Below, piece after piece: positions 14,036-20,033 of a stretch of 20,033 nt of DNA. The stretch comes from Verrucomicrobiota bacterium. Lineage in GTDB: Bacteria > Verrucomicrobiota > Verrucomicrobiia > Opitutales > Coraliomargaritaceae. A program made the translations under genes and the position numbers. The stretch spans positions 1-20,033 of the forward strand of contig JAQCDT010000006.1 in NCBI GenBank assembly GCA_027620575.1, in the 5' to 3' direction. Within the stretch, counting starts at the first letter, position 1. Each line of letters starts with the position of its first letter. The notes below the pieces were generated by a model. The model made no database searches. It was not told the DNA's origin and saw only the letters and a program-made list of their open reading frames with translations.

Positions 14036-16855
14036 TTAAAGGTTAAGAGCTTCGAGTGCTTCTTTGCATCGAGGGGATACAGGCCCCCATTGATCGGTAT
14101 CAACAAGTTTAGGTACCCATCGCCAACTTCTTGGGCATTTTTCTCCATCGGCATGAGCCACAGAGATTTCTAAAGCATTTGCATTTTCGTCGATAGAGAC
14201 TTCAACTTGGGATAAGATAAAGAGTTCAGCTAAGTCACCTTCATATTTTTTCAGCAACTGAATCATTGGATCACCACTAGGACCCGATATCATTGCTTTG
14301 GCATCTAAGCTTTGTCCTATGGTTTTCTCTTGTCGCAGTGCTTCTAATTTCTCGTTTAGGTGACTATTTAGGAATTTGAGAAGTTGATTGATATCCTCAG
14401 CCGATTGAGTGAATTCCCAATTTGCATTTTTCTTTGGCCACTCTTTTAATGCGATAGAACTTTCAGCGAAGTCTGAATTAGTATGGAAATAGGCGTAGGC
14501 TTCATCAGCAGTGAAGGGTAGTAAGGGAGCAATCAGTCTAGTAAAAGTCGAAAAAACATGGTATAGCACGGTCTGCGAAGAACGTCTTATCGGATCATTC
14601 GGGGCCATAGTGTAGAGTCTATCCTTTAAAATTGCATGATAAGTTGCAGAAAGTCTATTCGCACAAAACGGATCGATATATTCCTTGAATGCACGATGAA
14701 ATTCATAGGCATCGTAGGCTTGCGTCACTTGTTCAACTAATTGAGACAATTGATGAAGTGCCCATTGGTCGATGGGGTGTAAATCTTCCAAAGCGATTGC
14801 ATCTTTTTCATAATCAAAGTCGTGTAGATTGCCGATGAGGAACCTTAATGTGTTGCGAATCGTTCGGTAATTATTGGCAACATTACTGACAATCTTATCT
14901 GAAACAGGGACGTCGCCACGATAATCTTGTGAGCAAATCCATAGACGGATGATATCGGCACCATATTTTTTGATCCATTCTTCAAGTGGTCGTGCGGCTC
15001 CATCGCTTTTGGATAATTTAGTACCATCTTCTTTGACGATGAAGCCATGGGTTAAAATACTTTTAAAAGGAGCGGCCTCATCCGCAATCGTTCCTGTCCA
15101 CAGTGAACTTTGAAACCAGCCTCGGTGTTGGTCGCTTCCTTCTAAATAGAGATCAGCAGGGCTGTGTAGATTGTCTCTTTTTTGTAAAACTGAGCGGTGA
15201 CTGCAACCAGAGTCTATCCAAACATCAAGGGTATCTGTACCGCATTTGAGTTTATCTGTGCTTGGCCAATCAGCAGGGCACTGAATCCCGTCTAAAATGG
15301 TTTCGGCTGATGCTTTAAACCATAAGTTTGTTCCTTCGCTTTCTACTTTGTCGGCGATTTTTTCGGTGACTTTCGCATCAATGTAGGCGTTGCCATCATC
15401 GTCATAAAATGCAGGAATAGGGACACCCCAAGCACGCTGACGACTGATACACCAGTCAGGTCTATTTTCAACGGCTGCTCGCATACGTTTTTCACCCCAT
15501 TCTGGAATAAAGTGAACATGGGACAGTTGTTCGAGGGCCTTGTTTCGGGTGTTGTCCTTGTCTAGAGCGATAAACCATTGATCCATCGCTCTAAAAATCA
15601 CAGGAGTCTTGGACCGCCAGCAATGTGGATAGCTGTGCTCGATGGTTTTTTTGGAAACTAGGCAATTATTTTCAGCGCAAATTTTCAATACAGCTCGGTT
15701 GGCATCACTGATAGAACCTTCTTTTTCTAATACCGATTGTCCAATGAGTGTTTCCGGTATTTGTCCATCGTTCACATAGCAGCCTTCATCATCGAGAGGA
15801 CAATATATTTCGAGTTTATATCTGAGGCCGGTGAGATAGTCGTCTAGACCATGACCTGGTGCTGTATGAACGCAACCTGTACCGCTTTCTGTTGTCACAT
15901 AATCTGCTAAAACAACTGGACTTAAACGATCCATAAATGGGTGTTGTGTTTCGCAATTTTCTAAGGACTGTCCTTTAAAAGTTTTCAGTATTTTGACTGC
16001 TCCAAGTGAGCAAGTTTCTGAAGTGCTTTCGACTAAATCTTTGGCAATGATTAAATTTCCTTTTTCCGTTTGGATTAATGCGTATTCAATTTCTGGATGA
16101 ACCGCTACCGCTAAGTTTGCCGGCAGTGTCCAAGGAGTTGTTGTCCAAATAACAAAACTAGCATCTTCTGTGATTTGAAGGCTTTCTTTAGCCTTTTCAG
16201 TTAAGGCAAAGCTGATGTAAACAGATATGCTTTTATGATTTTTGTATTCGATTTCTGCCTCTGCCAGTGCTGTCTTACAGGGAATAGACCAATAAACGGG
16301 CTTTTTACTTCGATATACTAGGTCTTTTTCAATAAATTTGGCAAAGGTTCTAAGTTCTTCAGCTTCGTACTCAGGATGAATCGTCCAATATTCATTTTCC
16401 CAATCGGCTAGAACACCTAAGCGTGAAAATTGTTTCGATTGTATTTGCTTAAAATTATCTGCGAATTGGGCACATTCTTCTCTGACTTCCAAGACTGTGT
16501 AGTCAGTTTTGCCTGATTCTTGTAATTGCTTGGAGACTTTATATTCGATGGGCAATCCATGGCTGTCCCAACCAGGAATATAGGGTGCGTTGTAACCTTG
16601 CATCCACTTGTACCGAAGAATGGTATCTTTAAGTGTTTTGTTAAGGGCATGACCTAAGTGTAAATCGCCATTAGTGAATGGGGGACCATCGTGTAAAATA
16701 AAGCTTTTGTTATCCTTATTTTTTTCAGCAATGGCTTGGTACAAGCCAAGCTTATTCCAATGTGCAATTCTTTCGGGTTCCCTGCGGACCAAATCGCCCC
16801 GCATTGGGAATTCGGTCTGAGGTAAATTAAGTGTATTTTTTAAGTCTAGCGACAT
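14036..16855 (-). CDS. ileS: Isoleucyl-tRNA synthetase IleS
   Basis: IleS charges tRNA-Ile with isoleucine and edits mischarged valine. I place the start at ATG 16855 (MSLDLKNTLNLPQTEFPMRG), giving 939 residues, close to E. coli IleS. A longer frame back to 17035 adds 60 residues without family similarity. The HIGH signature is HLGH at 66-69 and the KMSKS signature is KLSKS at 613-617. GWDSHGLPIE and the editing-site segments TTPWTLPANLAV and HTAPGHGLDDY are intact. The C-terminal zinc finger keeps the spacing but not the ligands: C907-x2-S910-x16-S927-x2-C930, where E. coli has four Cys. It is the first gene of the run towards ruvA, 33 bases before the dksA-like gene. It is divergent from the exchanger gene. 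No T-box or Shine-Dalgarno is visible. Confidence 0.96.
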   Translation of the reverse strand: MSLDLKNTLNLPQTEFPMRGDLVRREPERIAHWNKLGLYQAIAEKNKDNKSFILHDGPPFTNGDLHLGHALNKTLKDTILRYKWMQGYNAPYIPGWDSHGLPIEYKVSKQLQESGKTDYTVLEVREECAQFADNFKQIQSKQFSRLGVLADWENEYWTIHPEYEAEELRTFAKFIEKDLVYRSKKPVYWSIPCKTALAEAEIEYKNHKSISVYISFALTEKAKESLQITEDASFVIWTTTPWTLPANLAVAVHPEIEYALIQTEKGNLIIAKDLVESTSETCSLGAVKILKTFKGQSLENCETQHPFMDRLSPVVLADYVTTESGTGCVHTAPGHGLDDYLTGLRYKLEIYCPLDDEGCYVNDGQIPETLIGQSVLEKEGSISDANRAVLKICAENNCLVSKKTIEHSYPHCWRSKTPVIFRAMDQWFIALDKDNTRNKALEQLSHVHFIPEWGEKRMRAAVENRPDWCISRQRAWGVPIPAFYDDDGNAYIDAKVTEKIADKVESEGTNLWFKASAETILDGIQCPADWPSTDKLKCGTDTLDVWIDSGCSHRSVLQKRDNLHSPADLYLEGSDQHRGWFQSSLWTGTIADEAAPFKSILTHGFIVKEDGTKLSKSDGAARPLEEWIKKYGADIIRLWICSQDYRGDVPVSDKIVSNVANNYRTIRNTLRFLIGNLHDFDYEKDAIALEDLHPIDQWALHQLSQLVEQVTQAYDAYEFHRAFKEYIDPFCANRLSATYHAILKDRLYTMAPNDPIRRSSQTVLYHVFSTFTRLIAPLLPFTADEAYAYFHTNSDFAESSIALKEWPKKNANWEFTQSAEDINQLLKFLNSHLNEKLEALRQEKTIGQSLDAKAMISGPSGDPMIQLLKKYEGDLAELFILSQVEVSIDENANALEISVAHADGEKCPRSWRWVPKLVDTDQWGPVSPRCKEALEALNL

Positions 16856-16872
16856 GATTGTAATGCAAAAAG

Positions 16873-16955
16873 CGCAAGAATCGCGGAGTTTGTTTTTTTG
16901 CATGAGCAAGTCAAGCATACACCTTAATTTTAACGATTTTTTTATTATTCTTGCG
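16873..16955. repeat. 9-bp inverted repeat spanning the ileS/exchanger intergenic region
   Basis: CGCAAGAAT at 16873-16881 and its exact reverse complement ATTCTTGCG at 16947-16955 lie near the two divergent gene starts, 65 bases apart. A shared operator with two half-sites is possible; chance is not excluded. Confidence 0.3.
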
Positions 16956-16977
16956 AAAAGACGGAGTTCTGTCTTTT
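16956..16977 (+). repeat. 22-nt hairpin-forming inverted repeat 12 bases before the exchanger gene
   Basis: AAAAGAC and GTCTTTT arms of 7 bp are perfect. With one G-T pair and two further pairs in the RNA the stem reaches about 9-10 bp with a very short loop. It directly adjoins the inverted repeat arm ending at 16955. It could be a 5'-leader hairpin or a protein-binding dyad. The GGAG inside it lies too far from the ATG to be an ordinary Shine-Dalgarno. Confidence 0.4.
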
Positions 16978-16989
16978 GAATAGGGCATA

Positions 16990-17979
16990 ATGCTTGATTT
17001 ATTGATCCGTTTCGATTTCGGCTCTTTGCCCACAATCCTTCTATTTTTTTTCGTATTGATTGGGATTATTGGCTTAGTTTTAGGTGGTCGCTGGCTGACT
17101 GATGGTGCGGTTGGAATTTCTAGCTTTTTTAATATCAGTCCTTTGATTGTAGGATTAACCGTTGTTTCTATTGCTACATCGATGCCCGAGATGTTCACTT
17201 GTTTAACGGCTATTCAAGAAAGTGCGGATTTGGCTTTAGGAAGTATCATTGGCAGTAACATAGCAAATATTGGCCTTATTTTGGGAGTATCTGCTTTGAT
17301 TGCTCCTTTAGCTTCAGATATTCGACTGATTCGTAAGGAGTTACCCTTTTTGCTTTGTTTAACGCTTCTGTTTGTTTGGTTTGCCCTAGAGGGTTTTGGT
17401 CGGATTGAGGGAATTATTTTAGTCAGTATCGCAATAGCTTATATTGTCTGGGTCGTTCGCAATTCATTAAACGAATCTTCCGTGAGCCGTTTAGATGAAG
17501 ATTTAAGTTTTATGTCGGCTTCTCGCTCCAATCTTTTCTTCGCGCTTGTATGGATTGTTTTAGGCACAATATTTTTATCTTTAGGGGCTCAGTGTTTGGT
17601 CAGTAGTGCCCAACAGCTTGCATTAAGATTCGGGGTGAGTGAAGTATTTGTTGGCTTATCTGTAGTCGCATTAGGAACGAGTTTACCTGAACTAGCGGCT
17701 TCAGTATCTGCTAGTTTAGCTAAGAAAAATTCCCTTTGTATCGGCAATGTCATAGGATCAAATCTATTCAACCTTGCTTTAATTGGAGGCACTTCTGCCT
17801 GCTTTTACCCATTTCCTGTCGATGCCAGTTTCTTTTGGGTGGAATTCCCATTATTAATATTGGCAACCTTGCTTTTATATTTCTTTTTGAGAAAAACGGA
17901 TTCGTTCATTGGTCAGAAACGGGGTGCTTTTTTAATTACTTTTTATTTATTTGTCATTGTTTTCATTGGACTAAAATGA
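16990..17979 (+). CDS. CaCA-family sodium/calcium (cation) exchanger
   Basis: This is an inner-membrane cation:cation antiporter of the YrbG/NCX-like CaCA family, exchanging Ca2+ or another cation for Na+ or H+. The 329 residues are mostly hydrophobic, with about ten predicted membrane segments. Both inverted alpha-repeats are clear. Repeat one has TVVSIATSMPE with E67 and GSIIGSNIANIG with N90. Repeat two has SVVALGTSLPE with E234 and GNVIGSNLFNLA with N258. The Glu and Asn residues form the cation site in known structures. The ATG at 16990 leaves the first segment intact. An AGGG at 16982-16985 is a weak, close Shine-Dalgarno. gpmI starts 29 bases downstream and may be co-transcribed. The transported ion cannot be fixed from sequence. 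Confidence 0.9.
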   Translation: MLDLLIRFDFGSLPTILLFFFVLIGIIGLVLGGRWLTDGAVGISSFFNISPLIVGLTVVSIATSMPEMFTCLTAIQESADLALGSIIGSNIANIGLILGVSALIAPLASDIRLIRKELPFLLCLTLLFVWFALEGFGRIEGIILVSIAIAYIVWVVRNSLNESSVSRLDEDLSFMSASRSNLFFALVWIVLGTIFLSLGAQCLVSSAQQLALRFGVSEVFVGLSVVALGTSLPELAASVSASLAKKNSLCIGNVIGSNLFNLALIGGTSACFYPFPVDASFFWVEFPLLILATLLLYFFLRKTDSFIGQKRGAFLITFYLFVIVFIGLK

Positions 17980-18008
17980 TGACACTATTCATGTTTGATT
18001 AATAAATT

Positions 18009-19586
18009 ATGGAAAAAGAATACAAGCCAGTGGTGCTCGTGATCCGAGATGGATGGGGCGAAAATCATAATGAAAACGAAAATGCGTATAATGCAGTTAA
18101 GTTATCGAACACTCCGACTTCGGATGCTCTAACTGCCAATTGGCCAAGGACTGAGATTGAGGCTTCAGGTTTAGCCGTAGGGCTTCCTCAAGGGATTATG
18201 GGCAATTCTGAAGTGGGTCACCAGAACATTGGTGCAGGCCGTATTGTGGATCAAGAGATCGTTCGTATTAATAAGGGAATTGAAACGGGTCAAGTTGCGG
18301 ATAACGCAGTATTGCAAACCGCATTTTCTCAAGTGAAGGATAAGGGTTCAAATTTACATTTAATGGGCTTAGTGTCTGATGCAGGCGTTCATGCTATGCT
18401 TGATCATTTATTTGGTTTAATTTTATTGGCTAAGAATTCAGGAATCGAAAATATTTATTTACACGCCTTTACGGACGGCCGAGATACAGGGCCCTTTACA
18501 GGTAAAGGGTTCATTGAAAGTATTGAGTCTTTTATGGCAGAGCATTCAGTGGGAAAAATTGCATCAATTATGGGTCGTTATTGGTCAATGGATAGGGACA
18601 ACCGTTGGGATCGAGTGGAGAGGGCTTATAATGCTTTAACCGGACAAACTCAGGATTTGGCTTTTAGCTCTGCAGTAGAAGCAATTCAGCACCATTACGA
18701 TCACCCTGAAAAAGAGGGTACTTTAGGCGATGAGTTTTGTCCGCCCTCTGTAATCTTGGGGGAAGATGGAAATCCTTTAGCCTCAATCGATGACGATGAT
18801 GCGGTGATCTTTTTTAATTTTCGTGGAGATCGTCCAAGGGAATTAACTAGGGCCTTTATCGAAGAGGGCTTTTCTGAATTTGATCGTGGGGCAAAAAAAT
18901 CCATTTATTATGTGACTATGACTGAATATCAAAAAGGACTTTGTCCTAATGTGATATTTATGAAGCCAGAAAAAATGGACTCTATCTTGGGTGCTTATGT
19001 GTCTGAAAATAATATTCCTCAGTTTAGGTGTGCAGAAACGGAAAAATTTCCACATGTGACATTCTTTTTTAATGACTATCGTGAAGAGCCATTTCCATTG
19101 GAAGATCGAGCATTGATTCCTAGTCCAAAAGAGTGCTCTACCTACGATGAAAAGCCAGAGATGTCCGCTTATGCGGTTCGTGATGCTGCTATTGAAGCGA
19201 TTGAATCTAAAAAATATGGTTTGATTATCGTTAATTTTGCTAACCCCGATATGGTAGGACATACAGGAGTGGTTGAGGCTTGTATCAAAGCTTGTGAAGT
19301 GGTGGATGAATGCCTAGGCGATATTTTAAATGCATTGGATAAAGTATCGGGTAAAGCTTTAGTCACTGCGGATCATGGTAATTCTGATAAATTATGGAAT
19401 GAAACAACCGATTCAGCACACACCGCTCACACGCTAAATCCAGTGGAAGTTGTGATATATGGTACAGAGTGTAAAGATTTGCAACTTAAGTCAGAAGGCT
19501 GTTTAGGAAACATAGCGCCAACTTTATTGGATTTAATGGGCTTAAGCAAACCTGAGGCGATGTCCGAAGACTCTTTGATTCAATAA
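18009..19586 (+). CDS. gpmI: 2,3-bisphosphoglycerate-independent phosphoglycerate mutase
   Basis: GpmI interconverts 3- and 2-phosphoglycerate in glycolysis and gluconeogenesis, using two Mn2+ ions and a phosphoserine intermediate. The 525 residues fit the family (about 510-550). The metal site and nucleophile are visible: D14 in VIRDGWG and S67 in GIMGNSEVGHQNIGAGR. HAFTDGRDTGP and IMGRYWSMDRDNRWDR contribute substrate-binding arginines, NFANPDMVGHTG gives metal-binding residues, and D455/H456 in TADHGNSD and H474 in HTAHTLNPV complete the set. The ATG has no Shine-Dalgarno; it is preceded by TTAATAAATT. The gene ends 83 bases before the convergent proB. The gap has no hairpin followed by a T-run, only a weak GATTC/GAATC pair near 19650. 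Confidence 0.96.
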   Translation: MEKEYKPVVLVIRDGWGENHNENENAYNAVKLSNTPTSDALTANWPRTEIEASGLAVGLPQGIMGNSEVGHQNIGAGRIVDQEIVRINKGIETGQVADNAVLQTAFSQVKDKGSNLHLMGLVSDAGVHAMLDHLFGLILLAKNSGIENIYLHAFTDGRDTGPFTGKGFIESIESFMAEHSVGKIASIMGRYWSMDRDNRWDRVERAYNALTGQTQDLAFSSAVEAIQHHYDHPEKEGTLGDEFCPPSVILGEDGNPLASIDDDDAVIFFNFRGDRPRELTRAFIEEGFSEFDRGAKKSIYYVTMTEYQKGLCPNVIFMKPEKMDSILGAYVSENNIPQFRCAETEKFPHVTFFFNDYREEPFPLEDRALIPSPKECSTYDEKPEMSAYAVRDAAIEAIESKKYGLIIVNFANPDMVGHTGVVEACIKACEVVDECLGDILNALDKVSGKALVTADHGNSDKLWNETTDSAHTAHTLNPVEVVIYGTECKDLQLKSEGCLGNIAPTLLDLMGLSKPEAMSEDSLIQ

Positions 19587-19669
19587 ATAAGGATACGATC
19601 GCTCGCCCAGGGTAATAACAGCAAGAAGATGCCTCGGTTTAAGAGTGGCGATTCATGGCGAATCAACAA

Positions 19670-20033
19670 TTAGCTATGGGGCAGGAAGTAAGTCCCTACA
19701 GTATCGCCTTTAAGCATCTTCTGAAAAAGTTCTGGGTCGTCTCCACTCCCAATAAACATACCACACTTATTTTCCATAGCTATTTGTGCGGCACAGAGTT
19801 TACTCACCATGCCTCCGACAGACATTTCATTTTGTGTGCCACTGGCTAGTGCTTTAATATCTGAATTTATCTCTTTAACAATTGGGATTACGGCGTTGCC
19901 ATTATTTGGATCCATTAAGCCAGGAACATTCGATAAAATGAGTAGGAGATCTGCTCCAATTGCTTTAGCGACAAGTGCAGACAAAGTATCATTATCACCA
20001 AACTTAATTTCTTCACAGCTTACAGTATCGTTT
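19670..20033 (-). CDS. proB: Glutamate 5-kinase, C-terminal part (gene continues beyond window)
   Basis: ProB phosphorylates glutamate in the first step of proline synthesis. About 120 residues of the amino-acid-kinase domain are visible. They read in through FGDNDTLSALVA at the window edge, followed by ADLLLILSNVPGLMD, the glycine-rich SVGGMVSKLCAAQIA and FIGSGDDPE. The frame stays open to the last base, so the start lies outside the window; an internal Met at 19984 is not the start. The protein stops at GDTVGTYFLPHS, right after the kinase domain. It therefore lacks the C-terminal PUA domain of E. coli ProB; kinase-only forms occur in many bacteria. It converges on gpmI. proA and obg are common partners elsewhere but cannot be seen here. 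Confidence 0.9.
   Translation of the reverse strand, partial: NDTVSCEEIKFGDNDTLSALVAKAIGADLLLILSNVPGLMDPNNGNAVIPIVKEINSDIKALASGTQNEMSVGGMVSKLCAAQIAMENKCGMFIGSGDDPELFQKMLKGDTVGTYFLPHS

Noticed and set aside
16856..16989. T-box leader for ileS
   Set aside because: The upstream region is too short and shows no T-box consensus or terminator hairpin.
16856..17035. N-terminal extension of IleS by 60 residues back to ATG 17035
   Set aside because: The extra residues have no family similarity, would overlap the start of the exchanger gene, and the ATG at 16855 gives the standard IleS N-terminus and length.
17736..18002. 88-codon plus-strand frame overlapping the end of the exchanger gene
   Set aside because: Most of it is an out-of-frame reading of the second alpha-repeat region and it has no family features.
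19587..19669. Bidirectional terminator between gpmI and proB
   Set aside because: Only a 5-bp GATTC/GAATC pair was found, without a T-run.
1..20033. Mobile elements, CRISPR arrays, tRNA or rRNA genes, defence or secretion systems
   Set aside because: No transposase, integrase, regularly spaced repeat, cloverleaf-like region or system-specific protein was recognised; nearly all sequence is covered by housekeeping genes.

Overview
The window is a gene-dense stretch of bacterial chromosome, AT-rich by eye, that carries ordinary housekeeping genes. I see no mobile element, CRISPR array, rRNA, tRNA, toxin or phage gene. An outer-membrane-type Pal lipoprotein, MurJ and LspA point to a diderm. The order ileS - dksA/traR-like - lspA, the Lys/Ala-rich N-terminus on the DksA-like protein and the near absence of Shine-Dalgarno sequences suggest Verrucomicrobia (Opitutales/Puniceicoccales-like). 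Bacteroidetes-like lineages share some of these traits, so this placement is inference only.

Layout. Positions 2-1868 (+) hold the 3' part of an M48 metalloprotease and an M20 dipeptidase. A Pal/OmpA lipoprotein (1914-2471, -) is divergent from a two-domain CbiX/SirB-like protein (2536-3399, +). Positions 3388-5646 (-) hold a split phosphate acetyltransferase: the catalytic gene first, then a separate P-loop/DRTGG gene. MurJ (5801-7348, +) faces a secreted TPR protein (7338-8228, -), and their ends overlap. A metallo-beta-lactamase-fold hydrolase and ribD (8306-10056, +) are translationally coupled. Positions 10070-16855 (-) form a probable six-gene run: ileS, dksA-like, lspA, dapA, dapB, ruvA. 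A CaCA cation exchanger (16990-17979, +) and gpmI (18009-19586, +) follow. The 3' part of a glutamate 5-kinase without a PUA domain (19670 to the window end, -) closes the window.

How the genes work together. murJ and lspA serve the cell envelope (lipid II flipping and lipoprotein signal-peptide cleavage), and the window also encodes a lipoprotein that LspA could process. dapA/dapB make the lysine/diaminopimelate precursor for peptidoglycan. Pta and GpmI serve central carbon metabolism, RibD riboflavin synthesis and ProB proline synthesis. No gene-free stretch exceeds about 155 bases. The gaps hold only candidate -10 boxes, small inverted repeats and one doubtful 27-codon reading frame.

I found no clearly new multi-gene system. 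The points most worth a second look are substitutions in otherwise well-preserved proteins. IleS keeps its C-terminal zinc-finger spacing but has Ser at two of the four Cys positions. The next gene, the DksA-like protein, has one of four zinc Cys left and carries three 20-residue Lys/Ala-rich tandem repeats. MurJ has Ser at two conserved cavity Asp positions. The CbiX-like protein keeps metal-binding His only in its second half. Pta is split, with its domains in reversed gene order.
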